Shown here: piece after piece, positions 43,080 to 52,286 of the stretch
Position numbering within the stretch: the first letter of the stretch is position 1
How the letters are laid out: each line of letters opens with the position of its first letter
Source of the DNA: Glutamicibacter creatinolyticus
GTDB lineage: Bacteria; Actinomycetota; Actinomycetes; Actinomycetales; Micrococcaceae
Length of the DNA: 64,000 nucleotides
Assembly: GCF_006094275.1 (NCBI RefSeq)
Contig: NZ_CP034412.1
Span: forward strand, 3,038,001-3,102,000
Direction: 5' to 3'
Notes under the pieces: model-generated
Database searches by the model: none
What the model was told of the DNA's origin: nothing
The model's input: only the letters and a program-made list of their open reading frames with translations
Position numbers and translations under genes: made by a program

Positions 43080-43263
43080 CGGTACTCCCGTGCTCGTGCA
43101 GCACCTGCGCCACTCAAAGTGCAGGTGGCGGCGAGGATCTTCGCCGCTCAACCCCAGTATGGCATGGCCGCCGAACGCTTTGGCACCGCCGGACACCCCG
43201 CCCCGGCGGTACTGCGCGGATACAGCGCGGATGCTGTCGGGCAGGGCCGGTAGGGTGGGGTGC

Positions 43264-44453
43264 ATGCTGCAGATCCTGGCGATCAGCGGGTACCGTTCGG
43301 TGCGCGACCTGGTCATCGAACTGGCCCCGCTGACCGTGATCACCGGAGCCAATGCGGTGGGCAAATCCAACGTCTACCGCGCGCTGAAGCTGATCAGCGA
43401 ACTCGGCCACGACGGGGCGATCGCCTCCCTGGCCCGCGAGGGCGGGCTGGGTTCGGCCGCATGGGCCGGACCGGAGGCCGGAAGCCGTCCGCGCGGCAGG
43501 CGGGACTCGGGACCGGCGCAGGGCACGGTGCGCGGCGGGACTCGGGACCGGCGCAGGGCACGGTGCGCCGCGAACCGGTCTCCTTGAAGCTGGGGTTCGC
43601 CTCCGAAGAGTACGGGTACGCGGTGGACCTGGGGCTGCCGGTGCCGGACACGGACATGCGCGACCCGAGCATGTTCGGCCAGGACCCGGTGCTCAAGAGC
43701 GAGGCGGTCTGGTTCGGCCCGGTGCTGCGCCCGTCGACCACCAGCGTGCTGCGCCAGGGGGCGCTGGTGCAGATTCGCGGGCAGGCGCGCCTGGAGGACA
43801 GCGGGCTGCGGCTGCCCGAGTGGGAGTCGGTGCTCTCCACCATCGACGCCTCCAGGGCCCCGGAAGTGAGCCAGCTGCGGGTGATGCTGCAGGGCTGGCG
43901 GTTCTACGATGCGCTGCGCACCGATGCCGGCGCACCGGCCCGGGCCGAGCGGATCGGCACCCGCACCCCGGTGCTGGCCTCCGACGGGGCGGATCTGCCT
44001 GCGGCGGTGCGCACCATCCACGAGATGTCCAGTCCCGCGGCGTTCAACCAGGCGATCGCCGACGCGTTTGACGGATCCCGCCTGGAGGTGCGATCGGAGC
44101 ACGGGCGCTTCAGCCTGCACCTGCACCAGCCCGGCCTGTTGCGCCCCCTGCAGGCCAGTGAGCTTTCCGACGGGACACTGCGCTACATCCTGCTGGCCAC
44201 CGCCCTGCTCTCCCCGCGCCCGGCCCCGCTGCTGGTGCTGAACGAACCGGAAAACAGCCTGCACCCGCAGCTGCTGCCGGCGCTGGCGGCCCTGATCGCC
44301 CACGCCTCCCGGGACTCGCAGATCGTGGTGGTCTCCCACTCCCCGCAGCTGGTGGCGGCGCTGGAGCGTGAGGGGGCGCTGCGCCACGAACTGCTCAAGG
44401 AGGCCGGGGAGACGATCCTGCAGGACCAGGGAGTGTTCGACCGGCCGGCCTGA
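43264..44453 (+). pseudogene. AAA family ATPase (AAA_21/ABC-like), frameshifted by a 35-bp tandem duplication
   Basis: The first frame starts at the ATG at 43264 and reads SGYRSVRDLVIELAPLTVI then Walker A GANAVGKSN. It is lost after the repeat and stops at 43587. The rest of the protein is in another frame up to 44453, with the signature-like SDGTLRYILLATALLS, Walker B LLVLNEPENSLHPQ (Asn in place of the usual Asp) and VVVSHSPQLV. Removing one 35-bp copy restores a single frame of about 384 codons. It belongs to the OLD/RecF-like AAA_21 ATPases without a TOPRIM domain. As read here the product would end after about 107 residues. A sequencing or assembly error, a fixed mutation and reversible slippage are all possible. 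Confidence 0.85.
43501..43568. repeat. 35-bp tandem duplication inside the AAA ATPase gene
   Basis: Copy one starts at 43501 and copy two at 43536; 33 bases are identical (CGGGACTCGGGACCGG... onward) and only the two joining bases differ. 35 is not a multiple of three, so the duplication shifts the frame. Loss of one copy joins GTG-CGC directly to CGC-GAA and restores the reading frame. Confidence 0.92.
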
Positions 44454-44540
44454 GCCTGGCCGCGGCGCTAGCTGCCGCACTGCGCACCGGCGCTGCCGAG
44501 TTGACCGCCCGCGTCGCTGCTCAACGCCGGGATGGGGCAG

Positions 44541-45950
44541 CTAGAGCGGGGCGTCCTGGCCCTGCGGGACGTCCAGTCCCAGCAACGCGTTCTCGGTGAC
44601 CTCCATCAGCGCCGGGTGGATCCAGTACTGGCCGCGGGCCGCGGTGTAGGCGTCGATGCCCAGGTTCATGGCCATCACCACCGGCTGGATCAGGTTTGAG
44701 GCCTGGTAGCCCATCACGTGCGCGCCCAGGATCGAACCGTCACGCCGATCGGCGACGACCTTGAACAGCCCGGTCTGATCCTCCAGCGCCCAGCCGTAGG
44801 CGGTGTCCCCCACCATCTGGGTTTTGGTGCTCACGTTCTGCCGGCCGATGCACTGCACCGCCTCCTGCTCGGTCAGCCCGATCTGCGCCAGCTCCGGGTG
44901 GGTGAACACCGCCGCGGGCACCGCCCGGTCGGAATTCGCCCGCAGCGCGTGCGGGTGCTGCAGGTTGTGGGCGACCACCCGGGCCTCGTAGTTGGCCACG
45001 TGCTTGAGCTGCTCGGTGCTGCAGATGTCCCCCAGCGCGTAGAGCCCGGGCACCGGCTGGCCGCCGCGCAGCACCCGCTGGTACTCATCGACCACCAGCC
45101 GGCCGTCCTGGTGCAGGTCCAGCCCGGCCTGCTGCGCGCCGATCAAATCCGTGTTGGGCTTGCGCCCGGTAGCCACCAGCACGATGTCCGCGGTGTGGGT
45201 GCCCGCGCTGGTGTGCACTTCCAGGGTCCCGTCCGCGTTCTTGGTGATCCGCTGGGTTTCGGTGTTGCGCTCAACGTTCCAGTACTTCGGGGCCTCGGCG
45301 TTGAACGCATCGCGGATCTCCGTGTCCATGTGCCGCATCAGGTGTTGGCGGCGGATCAGCTGGGTGGTGCGGGAGCCCAGCCCGGAGAAGATCGCGGCGA
45401 ACTCGCAGGCGATGAACCCGCCGCCGACGATCACGATCCGCTCCGGCAGGCGCTCCAGGCGCATCACCGTGTCCGAGGTGTGCACCCCGGGCAGGTCGCA
45501 GCCCTCGATGTCCGGGATCACCGCGCGGGATCCGGCCGCGATCACCAGCTGCTCGGCGCTGATGCTGGTGCCCTGGGCGGTGCGAAAGCCGTGGGTGCCA
45601 TCCAGGGTCACCTCTTCGGCGATGACCTGCACGTTGGGCGACTGGTCCCGGTATTCGTAGCCGTTCTGCGCGATCGGGTCGATGCGGGAGAAGATCCGGT
45701 CGCGGATCGCCGGCCAGTCGGCGCTGCCCTCCGGCAGGGACACGTTCAGCCGCTGCGCCTCGACGGGGGTGCGGGCCAGTTCGGCCGGGCGCACGAACAT
45801 CTTGGTGGGGATGCAGCCCACGTTCAGGCAGGTGCCGCCGAACGGCCCCTTTTCCGCGATGGCGACCTGCTTGTCGTCCCAGTAGTCGGTGAGCAGCGTG
45901 TTGCCCGAGCCGGCGCCGATGATTGCCAAATCCACCTGATGCTGTGTCAT
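44541..45950 (-). CDS. mtr: Mycothione reductase
   Basis: 469 residues from the ATG at 45950. It is a flavoprotein disulfide reductase: the FAD motif IIGAGSGN, the redox-active pair C41 and C46 in GGTCLNVGCIPTKMF, the NAD(P) motif VIVGGGFIACEFAAIF and the interface HPALMEVTENALLGL with the catalytic His. The GCIPTKMF and HPALxEVxENALLGL versions distinguish mycothione reductase from lipoamide or glutathione reductases. It regenerates mycothiol from mycothiol disulfide with NADPH in the cytoplasm. The presence of mycothiol chemistry supports an actinobacterial host. It is read away from a ferredoxin reductase gene on the same strand, with a repeat-rich gap between. Confidence 0.9.
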   Translation of the reverse strand: MTQHQVDLAIIGAGSGNTLLTDYWDDKQVAIAEKGPFGGTCLNVGCIPTKMFVRPAELARTPVEAQRLNVSLPEGSADWPAIRDRIFSRIDPIAQNGYEYRDQSPNVQVIAEEVTLDGTHGFRTAQGTSISAEQLVIAAGSRAVIPDIEGCDLPGVHTSDTVMRLERLPERIVIVGGGFIACEFAAIFSGLGSRTTQLIRRQHLMRHMDTEIRDAFNAEAPKYWNVERNTETQRITKNADGTLEVHTSAGTHTADIVLVATGRKPNTDLIGAQQAGLDLHQDGRLVVDEYQRVLRGGQPVPGLYALGDICSTEQLKHVANYEARVVAHNLQHPHALRANSDRAVPAAVFTHPELAQIGLTEQEAVQCIGRQNVSTKTQMVGDTAYGWALEDQTGLFKVVADRRDGSILGAHVMGYQASNLIQPVVMAMNLGIDAYTAARGQYWIHPALMEVTENALLGLDVPQGQDAPL

Positions 45951-46040
45951 GAGCTCATCGTAGGCACCTTCCCTGCCCGGCGCACAGTGTCGCACGTCGC
46001 ATTGCGGCGTCGGGCCGCTCTCACCGGTGGTCCGCGGCGC

Positions 46041-46107
46041 GGCCTCCCATCATCCGGGGCCGGCTCCCATCATCCGGGGGCGGCTCCCATCACCCGGGCC
46101 CGGCTCC
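46041..46107. repeat. 20-bp tandem repeat, just over three copies
   Basis: Units GGCCTCCCATCATCCGGGGC, CGGCTCCCATCATCCGGGGG and CGGCTCCCATCACCCGGGCC follow each other from 46041, then a partial CGGCTCC copy. They fill the gap between the reductase 3' end and the mycothione reductase 5' side. There are no spacers, so this is not CRISPR. Confidence 0.85.
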
Positions 46108-47327
46108 TACTGCCCGGCGGCCAGCTGCCCCAGCTCGATGGAGGTGTCCTGCAGCCGTTCCGGGTCGATGCGCTGACCCACCAGGGAACGCAGCGTGTCG
46201 TTCACATCCCAGATGTTCACGTTCATCGCCGCGGTGATCCGCCCCTCACGCAGCCAGAACATGATGAACTCGCCCTCGTCCATGTCCCCGCGGACCACAT
46301 CGGCGTCCCCGTCCTGGCGGTCCCCGACGTACTCCATTCCCAGCTCGAACTGGTCGGTGAAGAAGTAGGGCAGCCAGTCATACTGCTCGTCGGCGCCGGT
46401 GAGCGTGGCCGCGGCCAGCTTGCCCTGGCGGATCGCGTTGTCCCAGTGCTCCACCCGCAGCTGGCGGCGCAGCGTCGTGTTGAACGCCTGGGCGATGTCC
46501 CCGACGGCCAGCACATCCGGGTCCGAGGAGCGCAGGGACGCGTCGACCACCACCCCGTGATCGGTTTCGATCCCGCTGGCGGCGGCGACCTCCAGGTGCG
46601 GGCTGGCGCCGATCGCCAGGAGCACCAGGTCCGCGCCGGTCTGCCAGCTGCCGGCGTGCACCACCAGCTGATCGGCGCCGCGTTCGATCCGGCCCACGTG
46701 GGTGGCCAGCTCAAACTGCACCCCGGCCTCCTGATGCATCCGGGTCAGGTGGTTGCCGAAGGGTTCGCCCAGCACATTGCCCAGCGGGATGCGCGACGGG
46801 GAGATGACGGTGACCTCCGCGCCCTGCTGGCGGGCGGAGGCCGCGGCCTCCATGCCGATCCACCCCGAGCCGACGATCACCAGACGGGTGCCCTCATTCA
46901 GGTCCTCGCGCAGCGCCCGGGCGTCGTCAATGGTGCGCAGCACCCGCACCCCGGGCAGGTCCGCCCCCTCAATGCCGCCGCTGGGGTTGGCCCGCGACCC
47001 GGTGGCCAGCACCAGCTGGGCGTAGTCCAAGGTGCCGCCGCCGTCCAGGGTCACCCGTTTGGCGGTGCGGTCGATCGCCTCCACCCGGGTGCCCAGCAGC
47101 AGATCGATGTCGTGCTTGGCGTACCACTGCGCGTCGTGCACGGTGAAGTCCGGCAGCTCGCTGCTGCCCTGCAGGAAGTCCTTGGACAGCGGCGGACGCT
47201 CATAGGGCAGGTGCTCCTCGCCGGCGATCAGGGTCACCGCCCCGCCGTAGCCGCGTTCACGCAGCTCGCTGGCCGCGGTGGCGCCGGCCAAGCCGCCGCC
47301 GATGATGATCACTGGTGCCTCTGACAT
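46107..47327 (-). CDS. NAD(P)/FAD-dependent ferredoxin reductase (rhodocoxin reductase-like)
   Basis: 406 residues. The N-terminal FAD motif is IIIGGGLAGATAASEL, the linker YERPPLSKDFLQG is the hallmark of oxygenase-coupled ferredoxin reductases, the NAD motif is VIVGSGWIGMEAAA and the second FAD motif DVLAVGDIAQ. YFFTDQFELGMEYVG in the C-terminal domain also matches. It passes electrons from NADH to a ferredoxin, often for a cytochrome P450 or dioxygenase. Neither ferredoxin nor oxygenase gene is adjacent, so the partner must be elsewhere. Confidence 0.88.
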   Translation of the reverse strand: MSEAPVIIIGGGLAGATAASELRERGYGGAVTLIAGEEHLPYERPPLSKDFLQGSSELPDFTVHDAQWYAKHDIDLLLGTRVEAIDRTAKRVTLDGGGTLDYAQLVLATGSRANPSGGIEGADLPGVRVLRTIDDARALREDLNEGTRLVIVGSGWIGMEAAASARQQGAEVTVISPSRIPLGNVLGEPFGNHLTRMHQEAGVQFELATHVGRIERGADQLVVHAGSWQTGADLVLLAIGASPHLEVAAASGIETDHGVVVDASLRSSDPDVLAVGDIAQAFNTTLRRQLRVEHWDNAIRQGKLAAATLTGADEQYDWLPYFFTDQFELGMEYVGDRQDGDADVVRGDMDEGEFIMFWLREGRITAAMNVNIWDVNDTLRSLVGQRIDPERLQDTSIELGQLAAGQ

Positions 47328-47542
47328 GATCCTGCCCCTTCTGGGCGCCGGGACCGACCCCGGGCCCCGGTGTTGCCTTGAGCCTGTCCTCTGCTTCGAT
47401 CCTCACACCGTTGCCCGGGGCGTGGCAAGAGCTGGAGCGTGGTGAGGCAGGTTCCCGGGAGCTGGAGGCTGACCGAGACGCATCTCACAGGCAGCGGGAT
47501 TTGCGCGATAATTGGCGGCACCCGCGCCGGGGGTTGCCGGGC

Positions 47543-47572
47543 GTTAACCTGCGGTTCAGGCGCCGGTTGCCG
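47543..47572 (+). promoter_or_regulatory. PHO-box-like direct repeats upstream of the alkaline phosphatase gene
   Basis: GTTAACC (47543) and GTTCAGG (47554) are exactly 11 bases apart, with weaker GTTGCC units at 47533 and 47566. This is the spacing and core of actinobacterial PhoP boxes (GTTCACC repeats every 11 bases). They lie about 100 bp before the phosphatase start. It is an inference that phosphate starvation controls the gene. Confidence 0.5.
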
Positions 47573-47658
47573 GTGCGACAGCTGGCTTGGGCAGCATCGG
47601 CCCTGGTGCCGCCGCATCGATCACGGCGGCCAGGAAAACTTCAGTTGAAGGGTAGATC

Positions 47659-49113
47659 ATGTTTTCTCGTACCAAGAGGTTGGTTCCGGCGGCGGCCGCG
47701 CTGGTGTTGGGCGTCGGCGCCCTGTCCGGGTGCTCGGTGGGTGCCGGGGCGGTGGAGTCCAGCCAGGATCCGGCCCCGCTGCTGGATCGTGCCGCCACCG
47801 GTGGGCTCTCCGAGCACGGCGGGGCGCGGCGCATGGACGGTGACACCACCGATGCGGTGCGCGAGGCGGTGAAGGACGCCGGGGCGAAGAACGTCATCCT
47901 GCTCATCGGCGACGGCATGGGCGATTCGGAAATCACGGCCGCACGCAACGTCGCCGAGGGTGCCGGCGGCTTCTTCAAGGGGCTGGACGCGCTGCCGCTG
48001 ACCGGGCAGTACACCCACTACGCGCTGGACAAGGAAGGCAAGCCGGACTACGTGACCGACTCGGCCGCCAGCGGGACCGCCTGGGCCACCGGCACCAAGT
48101 CCTACAACGGTGCGATCTCGGTGGACATCCACGGCAAGAGCCAGCAGAGCCTGCTGGAACTGGCGAAGGAAGGCAACCTCGCCACCGGCGTGGTCACCAC
48201 CAGCGAAATCCAGGACGCCACCCCGGCCGTGCAGTATTCGCATGTGGCCGAGCGCAAGTGCTATGGCCCGGAGGCCACCAGTGAGAAGTGCGCGCAGAAC
48301 GCCCTGGAAAACGGCGGCGCCGGCTCGATCACCGAGCAGATGCTGGCCACCCGTCCGGACCTGGTGTTCGGCGGCGGGGCGGAGACCTTCGCGGAGAAGG
48401 CCAAGGCCGGGGACTACAAGGACAAGACCCTGCGCCAGCAGGCCAACGAGCGCGGCTACACGATCGTGGAGGACACCGCCGGGATGCAGCAGGCCCAGGC
48501 GGCGAACCAGGACACCCCGCTGCTGGGGCTGTTCGCCGAGGGCAACATGGAGGTGCGCTGGACCGGGGACCTGGCGTCCAAGGACGGCATCTCCAAGCCG
48601 GCCCAGCAGTGCAAGGACAACCCGGCGCGGGACTTCGAAAAGGCCCCGGACCTGAAGAGCATGACCTCCAAGGCGATCGACCTGCTCAAGGACGATGAGG
48701 ACGGGTTCTTCCTGCAGGTCGAGGGCGCCTCGATCGACAAGCAGGACCACGCGGCGAACCCGTGCGGGCAGATCGGCGAGACCGTGGACCTGGACGAGGC
48801 GGTGCAGGAGGCGCTGGCCTTTGCCAAGGAAGACGGTGAGACCCTGGTGGTGGTCACCGCCGACCACGCGCACACCAGCCAGATCGTGGCCCCGGACACC
48901 GAGTCCCCGGCGCTGACCTCCAAGCTGGTCACCGCGGACGGCAGTGAGATGGCGATCCTCTACGGCACCGGTGAGGAGGCCGCCTCCCAGGGCCACACCG
49001 GCGCGCAGCTGCGCATCGCCGGCTACGGTCCGGGGGCCGCGAACGTGGTGGGCCTGAGCGATCAGACGGACCTGTTCTTCACGGTGCGTGACGCGCTGGG
49101 GCTGGGCAAGTAG
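47659..49113 (+). CDS. phoA: Alkaline phosphatase, lipoprotein
   Basis: 484 residues. The N-terminus is a lipoprotein signal ([18 protein letters not shown] then ALSGC, lipobox Cys 25), so it is anchored outside the membrane. [13 protein letters not shown] provides the first metal ligand Asp, [13 protein letters not shown] holds the phosphorylated Ser, and [12 protein letters not shown] and VTADHAHTS supply further metal ligands. All PhoA-family active-site elements are present. It releases phosphate from phosphomonoesters. A PHO-box-like element precedes it and a hairpin follows. AAGG lies before the ATG. Confidence 0.92.
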   Translation: MFSRTKRLVPAAAALVLGVGALSGCSVGAGAVESSQDPAPLLDRAATGGLSEHGGARRMDGDTTDAVREAVKDAGAKNVILLIGDGMGDSEITAARNVAEGAGGFFKGLDALPLTGQYTHYALDKEGKPDYVTDSAASGTAWATGTKSYNGAISVDIHGKSQQSLLELAKEGNLATGVVTTSEIQDATPAVQYSHVAERKCYGPEATSEKCAQNALENGGAGSITEQMLATRPDLVFGGGAETFAEKAKAGDYKDKTLRQQANERGYTIVEDTAGMQQAQAANQDTPLLGLFAEGNMEVRWTGDLASKDGISKPAQQCKDNPARDFEKAPDLKSMTSKAIDLLKDDEDGFFLQVEGASIDKQDHAANPCGQIGETVDLDEAVQEALAFAKEDGETLVVVTADHAHTSQIVAPDTESPALTSKLVTADGSEMAILYGTGEEAASQGHTGAQLRIAGYGPGAANVVGLSDQTDLFFTVRDALGLGK

Positions 49114-49133
49114 CAGCACCGCAACCCCAACAG

Positions 49134-49168
49134 CATCAGGGGCCGATCCAGTGGGTCGGCCCCTGATG
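49134..49168 (+). terminator. Terminator hairpin after the alkaline phosphatase gene
   Basis: CATCAGGGGCCGA pairs perfectly with TCGGCCCCTGATG (13 bp) around nine bases, 20 bp after the stop codon. Confidence 0.88.
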
Positions 49169-49237
49169 TGCTGCGTGGAAAGTGGGTGCGGTTCAGCCTC
49201 TGGCACCGCGGCGGCAGCCGGTGCGGGGGTCGCACCC

Positions 49238-49254
49238 GGTGCGGCGGCCGCACC
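49238..49254 (-). terminator. Hairpin after purU
   Basis: GGTGCGG and CCGCACC form a seven-bp stem with a three-base loop, ending 11 bases beyond the purU stop on the minus strand, within a GC-only stretch that can form alternative pairings. Confidence 0.5.
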
Positions 49255-49264
49255 CGGCGGCGGG

Positions 49265-50125
49265 TTAGCGCAGCACCACGGTGCGGTTGCCCCAGAGGAA
49301 TACCCGCCCCTCGCAGTGCCAGCGCACCGCGTTGGACAGGGCCTTGCATTCGCTGTCGCGCCCGGCGGCGACCAGGTCCTCGGGCATGTAGGTGTGGTCC
49401 ACCTCCACCACCTGCTGGGCGATGATCGGCCCCTCGTCGAGCTCCGAGTTCACGTAGTGGGCGGTGGCGCCCACCGTCTTCACCCCGCGCTCCCACGCCT
49501 GGTGGTAGGGCTTGGCCCCCTTGAAGGAGGGCAGGAAGGAGTGGTGGATGTTGATGGTCTTGCCGGTCAGCTCGGTGGCCAGTTCATCGGAGAGCACCTG
49601 CATGTAGCGGGCCAGAACCACCAGTTCGGTGCCGGTCTGCTCGATCAGCTGCAGCAGTTCGGCTTCCGCGGCCGGCTTGGTCTGCTTGGTGACCGGGATG
49701 TGGTGGAAGTCGATGTCGTGCCATTCCACCAGTGAGCGGTGGTCCGGGTGGTTGGAGACCACCGCGACCACATCGATGGGCAGCTCCCCGGTGTGGGCAC
49801 GGAATAGCAGGTCGTTCAGGCAGTGGTCGAACTTCGAGACCATGATCAGGGTGCGGGTCTTCTGCCCGCGTTCGCGCAGGTTCCAGTCCATCCCCCATTC
49901 CTCGGCGACCGGGGTGAAGTCCTCGCGCAGCCGCTGCAGCAGGTCCGCACCGTCCTGCCCGGCGAAGTCCACGCGCATGAACAGGCGCTCGGCGCTCATG
50001 TCATCGAACTGCTTCAGCTCCACGATGGTGCGCCCGTGCTTGACCAGGAAGCCGGTGACGGCGTGCACGATGCCGGCCGCCTCCGGGCATTGCAGGGTCA
50101 GAACGTGCCGGACCTGCTCGCTCAT
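49265..50125 (-). CDS. purU: Formyltetrahydrofolate deformylase
   Basis: 286 residues from the ATG at 50125 (a GTG at 50143 is the alternative). An N-terminal ACT domain (LTLQCPEAAGIVHAVTGFL) precedes a formyltransferase-like domain with NIHHSFLPSFKGAKPYHQA, VGATAHYV and LDEGPIIAQ, which hold the catalytic Asn, His and Asp. It hydrolyses 10-formyl-THF to formate and THF. In methyl-group catabolic loci it restores free THF and disposes of one-carbon units made by sarcosine oxidase and serine hydroxymethyltransferase. It follows sdaA on the same strand after about 160 bp that contain a hairpin, so it may be only partly cotranscribed. Confidence 0.93.
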   Translation of the reverse strand: MSEQVRHVLTLQCPEAAGIVHAVTGFLVKHGRTIVELKQFDDMSAERLFMRVDFAGQDGADLLQRLREDFTPVAEEWGMDWNLRERGQKTRTLIMVSKFDHCLNDLLFRAHTGELPIDVVAVVSNHPDHRSLVEWHDIDFHHIPVTKQTKPAAEAELLQLIEQTGTELVVLARYMQVLSDELATELTGKTINIHHSFLPSFKGAKPYHQAWERGVKTVGATAHYVNSELDEGPIIAQQVVEVDHTYMPEDLVAAGRDSECKALSNAVRWHCEGRVFLWGNRTVVLR

Positions 50126-50244
50126 CCTCGTTTGTCCTTTCACTTCTTCACCAGGCGCCCGCCCGGTGCCCGCGAGTGTTCGCGGCCGGGTCGCGCCTGG
50201 TGTGTTTGCTTCCAGCTTAGGGCCTTGGGGCCGGTGGGTTTGGG

Positions 50245-50266
50245 CCGGTCCAGTTTGCTGGACTGG
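50245..50266 (-). terminator. Hairpin between sdaA and purU
   Basis: CCGGTCCAG pairs with CTGGACTGG (one G-U) around a TTTG loop, about 17 bases after the sdaA stop. Without a T-run it may be a partial terminator that lowers purU expression. Confidence 0.55.
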
Positions 50267-50282
50267 ATTGACGGAGCCGGGC

Positions 50283-51668
50283 TCAGCACTGGGCCAGGGT
50301 CAGCGCCAGCCCGCCGCGCGAGGTTTCCTTGTACTTGCTTTTCATGTCCGCCCCGGTAGCGCGCATGGTCTCGATCGCCGCGTCCAGGCTCACCGTGTGC
50401 TGCCCGTCCCCGTGCAGGGCCAGGCGGGCGGCGTTGATGGCCTTCACCGAGGCGATCGCGTTGCGTTCAATGCATGGAATCTGCACCAGCCCACCGACCG
50501 GATCGCAGGTCAACCCCAGGTTGTGCTCCAGCGCCACCTCCGCGGCGTTCTCCACCTGTTCAGGGGTGCCGCCAAGCACGGCGCACAGTCCTGCGGCTGC
50601 CATCGCGCACGCCGAGCCGACTTCGCCCTGACATCCAACTTCTGCCCCGGAGATCGAGGCATTGGTTTTGATGATGATCCCGATCGCGGCGGCGGTAAGC
50701 AGGAACTGGATGACCTTCTCATCGCTGGCGCCGGTGACGAAGCGGGTGTAGTAATGCAGCACCGCAGGAATGATTCCGGCCGCCCCGTTGGTCGGGGCGG
50801 TGACGATCCGCCCGCCTGAGGCGTTTTCCTCATTGACGGCCAACGCGTAGAGGTTCACCCATTCCATCGCCCACAGCGGATCCATCGACTCCGACGCTTT
50901 GGCCTCAGCTTCCTGCCGACGCAGGCGTTCGCGCAGGGCTGGGGCACGACGGGTGACGTTCAGGCCGCCGGGCAAGGTTTTCTCGGTACGCCGACAGCCG
51001 TTCTCGACGCACTGCTGCATGACCTTCCAAATCTCCAGCAGTGCGTCGCGGACCTCGGTTTCGCTGCGCCAGGAGAGCTCGTTCGCCCACATCACCTCGG
51101 CAATGGATTTGCCGGTGGCGGCACAGGTCTCTAGGAGCTCGGCGCCCGAGGTAAATCGATAGACGGCGTCGTTTTCGGTGTTCAACGGAGCCTGGAGCTC
51201 TTGGTCGTTCACTACGAACCCGCCGCCAATTGAGTACAGTGTTTGGCTGGCCAGCTCGGTGCCGTCGGAGTTAAAGGCGGCAAATCTCATGGCATTCGGA
51301 TGTCCGGGCAGGGACTTGCGAGAATGCAACACCACATCGGCGTCGATCGAAAACTCGATCGGGGCCCGCCCGGCCAGCCGCAGGACCGCCGAGTCCCGGA
51401 TCTGCTGAATCAAGTCCGGCACTTCATCGGTATTCACAGTGGCCGGGTCATGTCCCGCCAACCCGAGGATGACCGCAATATCCGAATGATGGCCGATGCC
51501 GGTGGCTCCCAGGGAACCGAACAGCTCGGCGCGCACCCGTGCCACCTGCCCAAGTACCCGCCCATTCAGGGCGGCCGCGAAGCTCGCGGCCGCCCGCATC
51601 GGCCCCACCGTGTGTGATGATGAGGGACCAATGCCAATGGAAAACATGTCCAGCGCGGACAGTGCCAT
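50283..51668 (-). CDS. sdaA: L-serine ammonia-lyase (iron-sulfur type)
   Basis: 461 residues in one chain (alpha and beta domains fused). [18 protein letters not shown] opens the beta domain; the alpha domain has the [4Fe-4S] cysteines in [17 protein letters not shown] and [18 protein letters not shown]. It converts serine to pyruvate and ammonia. Its ATG follows the soxG stop without any gap (TAG-ATG), so it is part of the sarcosine operon. It drains the serine made by GlyA from sarcosine-derived glycine and methylene-THF into central metabolism. Length and motifs are complete. Confidence 0.93.
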   Translation of the reverse strand: MALSALDMFSIGIGPSSSHTVGPMRAAASFAAALNGRVLGQVARVRAELFGSLGATGIGHHSDIAVILGLAGHDPATVNTDEVPDLIQQIRDSAVLRLAGRAPIEFSIDADVVLHSRKSLPGHPNAMRFAAFNSDGTELASQTLYSIGGGFVVNDQELQAPLNTENDAVYRFTSGAELLETCAATGKSIAEVMWANELSWRSETEVRDALLEIWKVMQQCVENGCRRTEKTLPGGLNVTRRAPALRERLRRQEAEAKASESMDPLWAMEWVNLYALAVNEENASGGRIVTAPTNGAAGIIPAVLHYYTRFVTGASDEKVIQFLLTAAAIGIIIKTNASISGAEVGCQGEVGSACAMAAAGLCAVLGGTPEQVENAAEVALEHNLGLTCDPVGGLVQIPCIERNAIASVKAINAARLALHGDGQHTVSLDAAIETMRATGADMKSKYKETSRGGLALTLAQC

Positions 51669-52286
51669 CTAGTCCACCTCTGGCGAGCCGAACTCGGTCA
51701 TGGCGTCGACCAGCCACCGTACCGTGTGCTCGGTGAAGGAGGCACGCGGAAGAATCCGCCAGGTCTGCTCGCTGACCCTCCACAGCAGCACCGGGACGTT
51801 CGCCACCGTGGTGGTGATCGCCTGATTCACGGCAAACGCGCTGGGGTGCAGATCCGCCGGGCAGCTCTTGCGCAGCACCAGCGGCGCAGACGGGCCTTCC
51901 AGCTCCAGCACGCTGCGGTTGGCCGACAAGTCCACGACCTGGCCGGCCTGGTCTCCCAGCGCCTGGGTGAGTTGCTCGCTCAGCTGAACGTTCTCGGGTG
52001 CAAACACCAGGAATTCATCAGGTCCGAGCCACAGCACGGCAGTGCCGGTGACATCTCCGGCGACCTCACCCACCTGTGCGGGCAGGCCGACCCCCGTGGC
52101 GTCAGCCAGCTGCTGGTGGCCGGCGGTGCCGGGTGCTGCGCGCAAACCCACCTGGGTGGCGAAAGCGACCTCGCGTAGGGCCACCGCACGCTCGCCGGTC
52201 ACGGTCGCCGCCGCCATCTCCCCGGCAAGGTGCTCGGCCGGGGAGCGGCGCAGGACGGTGGTTTCGATCAGAGTGTTGTTAGCCAT
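51669..52286 (-). CDS. soxG: Sarcosine oxidase subunit gamma
   Basis: 205 residues from the ATG at 52286, which lies eight bases inside the end of soxA. It is a GcvT-related small subunit of heterotetrameric sarcosine oxidase: RSPAEHL near the N-terminus, [31 protein letters not shown] and the ending [15 protein letters not shown]. It packs against the alpha subunit's folate domain. Gene order B-D-A-G is the standard one. No anomalies are seen. Confidence 0.9.
   Translation of the reverse strand: MANNTLIETTVLRRSPAEHLAGEMAAATVTGERAVALREVAFATQVGLRAAPGTAGHQQLADATGVGLPAQVGEVAGDVTGTAVLWLGPDEFLVFAPENVQLSEQLTQALGDQAGQVVDLSANRSVLELEGPSAPLVLRKSCPADLHPSAFAVNQAITTTVANVPVLLWRVSEQTWRILPRASFTEHTVRWLVDAMTEFGSPEVD

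Noticed and set aside
46041-46107. Possible CRISPR-like array
   Set aside because: The 20-base units are contiguous with no spacers and no cas genes are present; it is a simple tandem repeat.
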